Source: Nocardiopsis sinuspersici (GTDB lineage Bacteria > Actinomycetota > Actinomycetes > Streptosporangiales > Streptosporangiaceae). Taken from it: a stretch of DNA of 64,000 bases. The stretch is from assembly GCA_008638415.1 (NCBI GenBank), contig VWVT01000014.1, forward strand, positions 95,727 to 159,726, written 5' to 3'. Positions 41,799 through 50,213 of the stretch are shown in pieces; the first letter of the stretch is position 1; each line of letters starts with the position of its first letter. Under the pieces are notes generated by a model that searched no databases, was not told the origin of the DNA, and worked only from the letters and a program-made list of their open reading frames with translations. The position numbers and the translations under genes are program-made.

Positions 41799-44371
41799 TG
41801 CGTAAGCGTGTCCTCGTTCGTGTGCTTCTGGGCCTTCTCTCCACCGTGGTGGTGCTGGCCCTGGTCGGCGCGCTCCTGGGGGTCTGGACGGTCCGAAGGT
41901 CCTTCCCGGAGACCTCCGGAGAGCTCACCGTCCCCGGCCTGGAGTCCTCCGTCAACGTGCTGCGCGACGAGCACGGCGTCGCCCACGTCTACGCGGACAA
42001 CACCCACGACCTCTTCATGGCGCAGGGGTTCACGCACGCCCAGGACCGCTTCTGGGAGATGGACTTCCGCCGCCACGTCACGGCGGGGCGCACGGCCGAG
42101 CTGTTCGGCCCGGACCAGGTGGAGACCGACGTCTACCTGCGCACCATGGGCTGGCGGCACGTCGCCGAGCAGGAGTACGACCTCCTCGCCCCCGAGACGC
42201 AGGACTACCTGGACGCCTACGCGGCCGGGGTCAACGCCTGGCTGGCCGAGAACGACGGCACGGAGGCCAGCCTGGAGTACGGGCTGCTCTCCGTGCTCAA
42301 CGGCGGCCACGAGATCGAGGAGTGGACCCCGGTCGACAGCCTCGCCTGGCTCAAGGCCATGGCCTGGGACCTGGGCGGCAACATGCAGGAGGAGACCCAG
42401 CGCGCCCAACTGGTCGACGCCGGGCTGACGAAGGAGCAGGTCGAGGAGCTCTACCCGGCCTACCCCTTCGAGGAGCACCAGCCCATCACGGACACCGACG
42501 AGCACGAGGCAGCCGGGCCCGATTCCGGATCCGAGACCGGGAACGGGAACGGGAACGGGAGCGAGAGCGACCTGCGGGAAGCCGACGAGCGCCGTTCCCC
42601 CGAACTGCCCGCCGACGCGGTCTCCGCCCTCACCGGCGTGGCCGAGACCGCCGCGTCGCTCCCCCGGATGCTCGGCCCGAGCAGCAGCCCCGACCTGGGC
42701 TCCAACTCGTGGGTGGTCGGCGGGGAGCACACCGAGAGCGGCGAGCCCCTGCTGGCCAACGACCCCCACCTGGGCGCGGCGATGCCCTCCACCTGGTACC
42801 AGATCGGGCTGCACTGCACCGAGCTGTCCGAGGCCTGCCCCTTCGACACCAGCGGGTTCAGCTTCTCCGGCCTGCCCGGCGTGATCATCGGCCAGAACGA
42901 GTCGATCGCGTGGGGCTTCACCAACGTCAACCCCGACGTCATGGACCTGTACGTGGAGCGGATCGAGGGCGACGGCTACGTGGTCGACGGCGAGACCCGG
43001 CCGCTGGAGACCCGCGAGGAGACCGTCAAGGTCGCGGGCGGCGAGGACGTCGACATCACCGTGCGCTCCACCCGTCACGGGCCGCTGCTGTCCGACACCT
43101 CCGCGGGCGCCGACCTAGCCGGGATCGCCGAGGACCCCGACCTGGAGGGCGCCGAGGAGGGCGAGTACGCCGTCGCCCTCCAGTGGACCGCGCTGACCCC
43201 CGGGACCACGGCGGACTCCATCTTCGCCATGAACCGCGCCCGCGACTGGGACGACTTCCGCGAGGCCGCCAGCCAGTTCGACGTCCCGGCGCAGAACCTC
43301 GTCTACGCCGACAACGAGGGCAACATCGGCTACCAGACCCCCGGCACGGTGCCGGTCCGCGGCGAGGGCGACGGCCGCTACCCCGCCCCCGGCTGGGACT
43401 CCGACTACGACTGGAAGGAGTACATCCCCTTCGACGAGCTGCCGAGCGTGTACAACCCCGAGTCGGGCGTCATCGTCACCGCGAACCAGTCGGTCGTGGA
43501 CGCGGACTACGAGCACATGCTCACCGGCGACTGGGACTACGGCTACCGGTCGCAGCGGATCAACGACCTGCTCGACGAGGCGATCGCCGAGGGCCCGGTG
43601 ACCGGTGAGGACATGTCGCGCATCCACATGGACTCGTTCCACGGCGGCGCCGTCGACGTCGTCCCCCACCTGTTGGAGGCGGACGTGGAGGGGACCACCG
43701 CCCAGGCGCAGGAGCTGCTGAGGGACTGGGACCTGTTCACCGACGCGGACTCCGCCGGGGCCGCGTTCTACCAGGCCACCTGGCGCCACCTGCTGCCGCT
43801 GCTGTTCGACGAGCTGGAGCCGTACACGATGAGCGGCAGTTCGCGCGGGATGTACGTGGTGGGACGGCTGCTGGAGGACCCGGAGTCGCACTGGTGGCGG
43901 GGCGAGGAGGCCGACGGGCGCGAGGAGGTGCTCGCCGCGGCGATGGACGCGGCGGCCGACGAGCTGACCGAGCGCCTGGGCGAGGACCCCGCCGACTGGC
44001 GCTGGGGCGACCTGCACACCCTGACCGCGACCCACGAGTCGTTCGGCACCTCGGGCATCGGCCCGGTCGAGTGGCTGTTCAACCGGGGTCCTGTGGAGAG
44101 CTCCGGCGGGTCCAGCATCGTCAACGCCACCGGGTGGGACCCGACCGAGGGGTACGCCATCACCGCGGTGCCGTCGATGCGGATGGTGGTGGACCTGTCC
44201 GACCGGGACGCCTCCACGTGGGTGCACCTGACCGGCAACTCGGGCCACGCGTTCCACGGCGACTACGACGACCAGTTGGAGCTGTGGAGCCGGGGCGAGA
44301 CCCTGCCGTTCGTGGTCAGCGAGGAGGCGGTCCGCGAGGCCGCCGCGGACGAGCTGGTCCTGAGGCCCTGA
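41789..44371 (+). CDS. Penicillin acylase family (S45) Ntn-hydrolase
   Basis: The 860-residue protein has an N-terminal signal anchor (about 8-33), an alpha-chain region with HVYADNTHDLFMAQGFTHAQDRFWEMDFRRH, a linker with GNGNGNG, and a beta chain that should start by autocleavage at Ser305 in LGSNSWVVGG. Downstream LANDPHLG and IIGQNESIAWGFTN follow the family. It hydrolyses amide bonds extracytoplasmically: penicillin, acyl-homoserine lactones or cyclic lipopeptides are known substrates of relatives. Which applies here cannot be told. A strong hairpin follows it. Confidence 0.95.
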   Translation: MGVMRKRVLVRVLLGLLSTVVVLALVGALLGVWTVRRSFPETSGELTVPGLESSVNVLRDEHGVAHVYADNTHDLFMAQGFTHAQDRFWEMDFRRHVTAGRTAELFGPDQVETDVYLRTMGWRHVAEQEYDLLAPETQDYLDAYAAGVNAWLAENDGTEASLEYGLLSVLNGGHEIEEWTPVDSLAWLKAMAWDLGGNMQEETQRAQLVDAGLTKEQVEELYPAYPFEEHQPITDTDEHEAAGPDSGSETGNGNGNGSESDLREADERRSPELPADAVSALTGVAETAASLPRMLGPSSSPDLGSNSWVVGGEHTESGEPLLANDPHLGAAMPSTWYQIGLHCTELSEACPFDTSGFSFSGLPGVIIGQNESIAWGFTNVNPDVMDLYVERIEGDGYVVDGETRPLETREETVKVAGGEDVDITVRSTRHGPLLSDTSAGADLAGIAEDPDLEGAEEGEYAVALQWTALTPGTTADSIFAMNRARDWDDFREAASQFDVPAQNLVYADNEGNIGYQTPGTVPVRGEGDGRYPAPGWDSDYDWKEYIPFDELPSVYNPESGVIVTANQSVVDADYEHMLTGDWDYGYRSQRINDLLDEAIAEGPVTGEDMSRIHMDSFHGGAVDVVPHLLEADVEGTTAQAQELLRDWDLFTDADSAGAAFYQATWRHLLPLLFDELEPYTMSGSSRGMYVVGRLLEDPESHWWRGEEADGREEVLAAAMDAAADELTERLGEDPADWRWGDLHTLTATHESFGTSGIGPVEWLFNRGPVESSGGSSIVNATGWDPTEGYAITAVPSMRMVVDLSDRDASTWVHLTGNSGHAFHGDYDDQLELWSRGETLPFVVSEEAVREAAADELVLRP

Positions 44372-44420
44372 TGCGCTGAGGCCCCGGTGCGCCGGCCGCG
44401 AGCGTGAGGTTCCTCCGCCG

Positions 44421-44480
44421 GTGATCTTGCTCTTGGTGGCACTGTGAGGCACCGACAGTGCCGCTGGGAGCAAGATCATC
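44421..44480. terminator. Bidirectional terminator, relative of the 62-bp palindrome
   Basis: GTGATCTTGCTCTTGGTGGC... (from 44421) pairs with the arm ending GAGCAAGATCATC (44480) over about 24 bp, with some G-U pairs and a 9-nt loop (44446-44454). It lies between convergent acylase and SDR genes. Its TGATCTTG/CAAGATCA ends are shared with 30009-30070. Confidence 0.8.
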
Positions 44481-44542
44481 GCAAGTGGGCGGGCCCGGGT
44501 GGGCGGGCCCGGAGCGGTGGGAGGCGTGGGGAGGGGAGGTCG

Positions 44543-45436
44543 TCAGTTCCGCTCGGCGGACCGGAGCGGGAAGGAGACCCCGGTGAGCTCCTCCGACAGC
44601 GTCCACAGGCGCTTGGCGGCGCGGCCGTCCCAGGCCTCCTCGCTCCGGCTGGAGAGGGCGGGTGCGCCGCGCGTGCCGCCCATGGCCTTGGGACCGGCGT
44701 AGGCCCCGCCGGGAACGTCCTGGGTGGCGGCGAAGACCGTGGGCAGGGCGCCGTTCGCGGCGCTCTGGGCGAAGATCTTGTTGCCCAGCATCGCGATCCC
44801 GCGGGAGAGCGGGTTGGCGCCGTGGCTCTGTAGATTGGTCGCCGCGTAACCGGGGTGGGCGGCGGTGGAGAGCACCGGGGATCCCACGGCGTCCAGGCGG
44901 CGCTGGAGCTCCAGTGTGAACAGCAGGTTGGCGAGTTTGGACTGCGCGTAGGCCTTGTAGGGGGTGTAGCCCCGCTCCAGGTCGACGTCGTCGAAGTCGA
45001 TGCCCCGGGCCATCCGGTGCATGCTGGAGGAGACGGTGACCACCCGGCCGGTGACGTGCTCCAGGAGGAGGTTGGTCAGGGCGAAGTGGCCGAGGTGGTT
45101 GGTGCCGAACTGTAGCTCGAAGCCGTCCTTGGTCCTGCCCCGGGGCACCGCCATGATCCCCGCGTTGTTGATGAGCAGGTGGATGTCGCCCCGCCACCGC
45201 TCGGCGAAGGAGCGTACGGAGGACAGGTCCGCCAGGTCCAGGCGGCGCACCTCGGTGTCGCCGTCCACGCTGTCGGCCGCGGCACGGCCTCCCACCTCGT
45301 CGCGCACGGCCAGCACGACACGGGCTCCGGCCCTGGCCAGCACACGCGTGGTCTCGATGCCCAGACCGCTGTTGGCTCCGGTGACGACCGCGGTCCGGCC
45401 GCTGAGATCGGGGATTCTGACCGCTGAGGTGTCCAT
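44543..45436 (-). CDS. Short-chain dehydrogenase/reductase, retinol-dehydrogenase-like
   Basis: The 297-residue SDR has VVTGANSGLGIETTRVLARAGARVVLAVRD, LLINNAGIMAVP, VTVSSSMHR and the catalytic YAQSKLAN, followed by HPGYAATNLQ. This is the long SDR type that acts on lipophilic aldehydes/ketones in relatives. It is divergent from a TetR gene 80 bp away, which probably regulates it. Confidence 0.94.
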   Translation of the reverse strand: MDTSAVRIPDLSGRTAVVTGANSGLGIETTRVLARAGARVVLAVRDEVGGRAAADSVDGDTEVRRLDLADLSSVRSFAERWRGDIHLLINNAGIMAVPRGRTKDGFELQFGTNHLGHFALTNLLLEHVTGRVVTVSSSMHRMARGIDFDDVDLERGYTPYKAYAQSKLANLLFTLELQRRLDAVGSPVLSTAAHPGYAATNLQSHGANPLSRGIAMLGNKIFAQSAANGALPTVFAATQDVPGGAYAGPKAMGGTRGAPALSSRSEEAWDGRAAKRLWTLSEELTGVSFPLRSAERN

Positions 45437-45516
45437 CTCGCCACGGTAGGCGAGCCCTCAGGGGTTGTCCATGGGACCAATGATGGCAGCGCGAACATCC
45501 GCTTATCCTGGATCCC

Positions 45517-46101
45517 ATGGCCGACCGCCCCTACCACCACGGAGACCTGCGCGCCGCCCTGCTCGCCAACGCGGAGCGCGCCCTGGCCGAGCACGGTCCG
45601 GCGGCGCTGTCCCTGCGCGAGCTCGCCCGCGAGGCGGGGGTCAGCCACGCCGCACCGGGCCGCCACTTCAGGGACAAGCAGGCGCTGCTGGACGCGTTGG
45701 CGCTGACCGGCTTCGAGCGGCTGATCGGTCGGCTGGCGGAGGCGTCCGCCTCCGGAGGGAGCGCGCGTGCCCAGGTCCTCGCCATGGCCAGGGCCTACGT
45801 GGGGTTCGCGATGGAGCACAAGGCGCTGCTCGACCTGATGTACGCGCACAAGCACGATCCCGACGTCTCCGAGCAGTTGGCCGACGCCGTGTCGCGGCTG
45901 AAGGACATGCTGGTGCGGCCCATCGTCGACGGCCAGGCCGCCGGTGAGATCGCGGGCGGCGATCCGGTGGTCCTCGCGTCCGTCGTGTCCGCGACCCTGC
46001 ACGGCATCACCGTGTTCAGCGCCACGGTCTCCCCCGAGGAGGTCGACGCGGGCCTCGCCGACGTGGTCCACGTGCTCTTCGAGGGCCTGGCCCCGCGCTG
46101 A
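45517..46101 (+). CDS. TetR family regulator, likely controlling the divergent SDR
   Basis: The 194-residue protein has the helix-turn-helix ALSLRELAREAGVSHAAPGRHFRDKQALLDAL (residues about 28-60) and a TetR_C_33-like ligand domain. It lies head-to-head with the SDR gene. The following 290 bases up to the histidine kinase contain no gene that I can recognise. Confidence 0.93.
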   Translation: MADRPYHHGDLRAALLANAERALAEHGPAALSLRELAREAGVSHAAPGRHFRDKQALLDALALTGFERLIGRLAEASASGGSARAQVLAMARAYVGFAMEHKALLDLMYAHKHDPDVSEQLADAVSRLKDMLVRPIVDGQAAGEIAGGDPVVLASVVSATLHGITVFSATVSPEEVDAGLADVVHVLFEGLAPR

Positions 46102-46392
46102 CGGGCGCTTCCCGGCGGATCCCCCCGCGACCGGGACCAGCGGTGACGAAGCCGACCGCGCGATCGCGAGTACACCGCGACGCGAGAACCCGACGCCGCG
46201 ATGGCGCCCGTCTTCCGGCCGGAGGGAAGGGGATGAACCGGTGGGGCACGTGGGCGTTCGGAAAGGGTTGAAGGCGGTGCGCGGGAGGCGGGAGGGCCGA
46301 AAGCGGCGCATGGGCGTCCGGGAGGGTCCGGGGCGGGGCGCGGGAGGCCGTCGCCGGGGAGGCGGAGAGGGAGCACGGCCTAATCTGTGGTG

Positions 46393-48021
46393 ATGCGGGA
46401 AAGACTGCGCCGGTGGAGCCGCCCGGCCACCGAGGCCGCCCTGTGGGCGCTGTTGGGCCTGTTCATCGTGGTCGAACTGTTCGGTGCCCGCGACCGGCCA
46501 CCGCTCCTCGAAACGTACGTACTCCTCCTCGCCCTGGGCATCGCGGCCGTCCTGCGCCGCTCCCTCCCGCTCACCGCCGTGGGCGTCATGCTCGCCGGTG
46601 CGACCCTGCAGATATCGGCCAACGCCCTCCAGTTGGTGCCGAACTTCGCGCTCTCCCCGTGGCTGGCCGTGATGGCCCTGTCCCTCCTCGCGGGACTGCG
46701 CTCCGACCGGGTGCGGCCCATGGTCGCGACGGTGGCCGTGGCGTGTGCCTTCACCTTCGTCCTGTACCTGCTGTCGGGGATCATGTTCGGCTCCGACGTC
46801 CGTGCGTTCCTGTCCGACTTCGTGGACTGGCTGGGCGGTGCCCTCGCCATCGCCCTGACCACGTTCGCCCCGTGGCTGTTCGGCCGGTACCAGCGGCTGT
46901 ACCACAACGCGACACGGGGCGGCTGGGAGATCGCCGAGCGCATGGAGCGGACCCGTGCCGCCGAGGCCGACCGGGCCCGCCTCCGGGAGCGCGCCCGCAT
47001 CGCGGGGCGGATGCACGACTCCCTCGGGCACGACCTCGCACTGATCGCGATCCGCGCCGCCGCCCTGGAGATAACCGCCCAAGACGACCCCGAGCAGCGG
47101 AGGGCGGCCGGTGAGCTGCGCACGGCCGCGCACGAGGCCAACCTGCGGCTGCGGGAGGTCATCGGGGTGCTGCGTGAGGGAGGCGAGGGGGGCGAGGACG
47201 CCGATGACGACGAGGCCCCCGAACCGGTGGCCGCCCTGGTCCAGCGCGCCTCGGACGCCGGGATGCCGGTCCGGCTGCTGCGGGAGGGTCCCGACCCGGA
47301 CCCGGCGGCCCCGGGCGGCGCGGTCGTGCACCGGGTGGTCCGGGAGGCCCTGACCAACGCGGCCAAGTACGCGCCGGGGGCCGAGGTGACCGTGCGGGTG
47401 GTCCGCGAGGCGGACCGGACCAGGGTGTCGGTCGGTGACACCGGCTCCGGCGCGGACGCGATCCTGCCCGCACGCAGGCAGGAGGGGTCCGGCCTGGCCG
47501 GGCTGCGCTCCCTGGTGGGAGAGTTCGGCGGCAGCCTCGACGCCGGTCCGGAGGACGGTGCGGGGTTCACCGTGCGGGCGACCGTCCCGGACTCCGGTGG
47601 CGGCCGCGCCGACGGTGGCGCGGAGGAGGGGACCGAGGCGTTGGAGACCCGGCGCGCCCACGGCGAGGCCCGTGACCGTGCCCGGCGCCGACTGGTCACC
47701 GCCGTGACCGTCCCGGTCGCCCTGGGACTGGGGACGGTACTGGTCGGTTTCGGGCTGTTGGCGTGGATCAGCACCAGCACCGTCCTGCCGCCCGAGCGCT
47801 ACGAGCGGCTGTCCGTGGGAGACGACCAGGAGCGGGTGGAGCGGATGCTGCCCCGGTTCGCCTATCCCGAGCAGTCCGTGCCGAACCGGCCGCCGGAGCC
47901 GCCCGGCGCCCGGTGCTCCTTCTACCTGGTGCGGAACGAGAACGGACTGCCGCCGGTGTACCGGCTGTGCTTCGCGGACGGGGTCCTGGTGGACAAGGAC
48001 GAGATCCAGCGCGTCGAGTAG
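46393..48021 (+). CDS. NarL-type sensor histidine kinase with C-terminal membrane helix and extra domain
   Basis: The 542-residue kinase has four to five N-terminal helices (about 15-165), a HisKA_3 box with phospho-acceptor His208 in ERARIAGRMHDSLGHDLALIA, and an HATPase domain (VVREALTNAAKYAPGAEV, GSGLAGLRSLVGEFGG). After it comes a basic linker, a further transmembrane helix (about 435-460) and a 75-residue domain with YERLSVGDDQERVERMLPRF and two Cys, reminiscent of BamE/OmlA or BLIP folds. That extra domain would be outside the membrane. ATG 46393 follows two in-frame GTGs. Its regulator is encoded 175 bp downstream. Confidence 0.92.
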   Translation: MRERLRRWSRPATEAALWALLGLFIVVELFGARDRPPLLETYVLLLALGIAAVLRRSLPLTAVGVMLAGATLQISANALQLVPNFALSPWLAVMALSLLAGLRSDRVRPMVATVAVACAFTFVLYLLSGIMFGSDVRAFLSDFVDWLGGALAIALTTFAPWLFGRYQRLYHNATRGGWEIAERMERTRAAEADRARLRERARIAGRMHDSLGHDLALIAIRAAALEITAQDDPEQRRAAGELRTAAHEANLRLREVIGVLREGGEGGEDADDDEAPEPVAALVQRASDAGMPVRLLREGPDPDPAAPGGAVVHRVVREALTNAAKYAPGAEVTVRVVREADRTRVSVGDTGSGADAILPARRQEGSGLAGLRSLVGEFGGSLDAGPEDGAGFTVRATVPDSGGGRADGGAEEGTEALETRRAHGEARDRARRRLVTAVTVPVALGLGTVLVGFGLLAWISTSTVLPPERYERLSVGDDQERVERMLPRFAYPEQSVPNRPPEPPGARCSFYLVRNENGLPPVYRLCFADGVLVDKDEIQRVE

Positions 48022-48195
48022 GGCGGGTCCGGCGGGTGCCGTGCGTCGCGCGGTGGGGCGGGTGTCCTCCACACGGTGCGCGCGGTGGCCGCCGCAGGTG
48101 GTGCGGGTGCCGCGCGTCGGGGCCGGTGGCCGTCGCGCGGTGGGGCGTACGGCCTCCGCACGCTCCCCCGACCGGGCGCCGAGTAGGGTGTCGGC

Positions 48196-48873
48196 GTGAA
48201 CGCGACAGACGGTGACGGGGTGCTGAGAGTCGTCCTCGCCGACGACGAGGCGATGATGCGCGCGGGTATCCGCGCGATCCTGTCCGCGGTGCCCGGCATC
48301 GAGGTGGTGGGCGAGGCCGAGGACGGTGCCGCCGCCGTGGCCCTGGTGGCCGAGCACCGGCCCGACATCGCCCTGCTGGACGTGCAGATGCCCGGCACGG
48401 ACGGCCTGGCCGCGACGGAGGCCATCACCGCGAGGTACCCGGGGACGGCGGTCGTCATCCTCACCACCTTCTCCGAGGACGCCTACATCGCGAGGGCCCT
48501 CTCCGGCGGTGCCGGCGGGTTCGTGCTCAAGAGCGGCGACCCCCGCCAACTGGTGGACGGGCTACGCGCGGTCGCGGACGGCGGAGCGTACCTGTCGCCG
48601 GAGGTGGCGCGCCGGGTGATCGACGAGCTGGACGCCTCCGGGGGGCGGCTGTCCCGGGCGTCGGAGGCCCGGGAGCGGGTCGGGCAGCTCACGGAGCGCG
48701 AACGCGAGGTGCTGGCGCTGGTCGGCGAGGGGTGCCCCAACGACGAGATCGCCCGCCGTCTGGCCATCGCGTCGGGCACGGTCAAGGTGCACGTGGGGTC
48801 GATCCTCACCCGGCTCGACGTGCGCAACCGGGTCCAGGCCGCCATCCTCGCCTACGAGGCCGGACTGGTCTAG
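48196..48873 (+). CDS. NarL/LuxR-type response regulator
   Basis: The 225-residue regulator has a receiver domain (VVLADDEAMMRAG, phospho-acceptor Asp in IALLDVQMPG, VLKSG) and a LuxR helix-turn-helix (LTEREREVLALVGEGCPNDEIARRLAIASGTVKVHVGSIL). GTG 48196 is the start. It is the partner of the kinase just upstream. Its TAG stop is part of the CTAG target duplication of the element that follows, so the insertion left the coding sequence intact. The 175-bp gap to the kinase contains a 16-bp direct repeat (GTCGCGCGGTGGGGCG). Confidence 0.94.
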   Translation: MNATDGDGVLRVVLADDEAMMRAGIRAILSAVPGIEVVGEAEDGAAAVALVAEHRPDIALLDVQMPGTDGLAATEAITARYPGTAVVILTTFSEDAYIARALSGGAGGFVLKSGDPRQLVDGLRAVADGGAYLSPEVARRVIDELDASGGRLSRASEARERVGQLTEREREVLALVGEGCPNDEIARRLAIASGTVKVHVGSILTRLDVRNRVQAAILAYEAGLV

Positions 48874-49086
48874 GGCGTGTGTGGTGGATGCCGCCCGTCG
48901 TTTGGAGAGCGCTGCGCGCGAAGCGCGACCGTTGAGGGCGGTGGGAGGGAGACGGGCGGGCGTATCCGGTGGTGGCCTCGCAAGGCCGAAGAAGGAAGCA
49001 TCCTGGTTTGGCTGTTGACTGATGAGAACGCAGTGAGGGTGCCGCTGGGGCGTCGCGCAGCAGGGTGAGTATCCGCCATACATGCC
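48874..49086 (+). mobile_element. MITE-like element, probable IS5-family (IS427-type) derivative
   Basis: A 213-bp segment has imperfect terminal inverted repeats: GGCGTGTGTGGTGGATGC (48874-48891) against GTATCCGCCATACATGCC (49069-49086), 14 of 18 positions complementary. It is flanked by CTAG on both sides (48870-48873 and 49087-49090), a target duplication typical of IS5-family IS427-type insertions. It holds no open frame, so movement would need a transposase in trans. The insertion regenerates the stop codon of the response regulator. Confidence 0.75.
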
Positions 49087-49309
49087 CTAGGGGCGTTCTC
49101 GGCGGACGCGCGCCGACCTGTCCGAACGCCGCGGTCCCCGGGCACCGCGCCCCGGGCGCCGCAGTCGGCCCGTCGGTGGCCCGTCGCCGGCCCGCCGGTG
49201 GCGCCCGGAACTCGTCCGATCCGATCCGCCGTACTCCTGTCGCTTCGCCCGAAGCCCCGTTAACGTGTGCCCTATCCCCCAAACCCCCTGTTCGGAGAGG
49301 GCTTCGCCA

Positions 49310-49867
49310 GTGGTCCCGATCAAGCACACGCCCCGTTCCCGATCCACACGCCCGGCGCGACGCGCCGTCCGGGCGGGCCTCGTCCCCGCTCTGGCCCTGC
49401 TGCTCGCGGGGTGCGGCAACTCCCAGGACGATCCCGACAGCCTGGTCTCCGTATCCCCCGAGTCGGCCGCCCCCGCGCCCAGCTCGGACGACTCCCCCGA
49501 CACATCGCGTTTCAACCGGTTCGACTCACAGATAGGCGACCTCAACGCCACGCTGTCCTACTGCGCTCCGGGAATGTCGGCCAACGCGGAGAAGAGCTGC
49601 GGCCTCGACCACATCCGCTCCGGGATCACCGACGACGTGGTCGAGCCCATGCGCGAGGAGATCGAGGGAAGCCCGGCCCCCGAGGAGTACGCCGACGTCT
49701 CCACCGCGATCGACGGAATGGACGAGACGGTCAAGGCACTCAAGCCCTGCGAGGACTGGTTCACCTCCGAGGAACACGAGTCGGACACGGAGTGCGGCCA
49801 GGCGTGGAGCTCCCTGGTCTCGAACTGGAGGGACCTCACAGGCGCGATGGGCTACGGGGTTCCCTGA
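49310..49867 (+). CDS. Predicted lipoprotein, function unknown
   Basis: The 185-residue protein starts at GTG 49310 (GAGAGG 9 bases before) and has a basic N-terminus, a hydrophobic stretch and a lipobox LLLAGC, so it should be lipid-anchored outside the membrane. After a Ser/Pro-rich linker comes a helical domain with four Cys (YCAPGM, KSCGLD, PCEDW, ECGQAW), which could form two disulfides. No family recognised. Confidence 0.8.
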   Translation: MVPIKHTPRSRSTRPARRAVRAGLVPALALLLAGCGNSQDDPDSLVSVSPESAAPAPSSDDSPDTSRFNRFDSQIGDLNATLSYCAPGMSANAEKSCGLDHIRSGITDDVVEPMREEIEGSPAPEEYADVSTAIDGMDETVKALKPCEDWFTSEEHESDTECGQAWSSLVSNWRDLTGAMGYGVP

Positions 49868-50213
49868 CCTCGGCTCCACATCGCGGTGCGGGCCGCGACG
49901 CGGAACCGCGGTGCGGGCCCGGTTGTCCACAGGCGCGAACCGGGTCTGGCGGTGTGGGGGCCGCTGCGGTCTCATGGAAAGCGGGGGGTCCCCGGGGCCC
50001 TTCCACACACGCGTGCCCGCGGGTCCCGCCCCGTCCACTCCCCCGCCCCGTCCACTCCCCCGCCCGTCCGCTCCCCCGCGCCTCGCTCCCTCGCCCCTTC
50101 GTCCCTTCGTCCCTTCGTCCCTTCGTCCCCTCGCGCGTCTACCCCTTTGTGCCTATCCGGCCGTTGCCGACCAGGCGATGCGCGGGTGAGGCCCGGCGAC
50201 GGAGGATACGGAC
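49868..50213 (+). repeat. Intergenic short tandem repeats
   Basis: The 346-bp gap has three copies of a CCGTCCACTCCCCCGCC-like 17-mer (about 50031-50075) and then about five copies of the 8-mer CCCTTCGT (about 50094-50130). Both have a strong pyrimidine bias on the plus strand. No gene is present. The repeats probably vary in copy number between strains. Confidence 0.7.
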
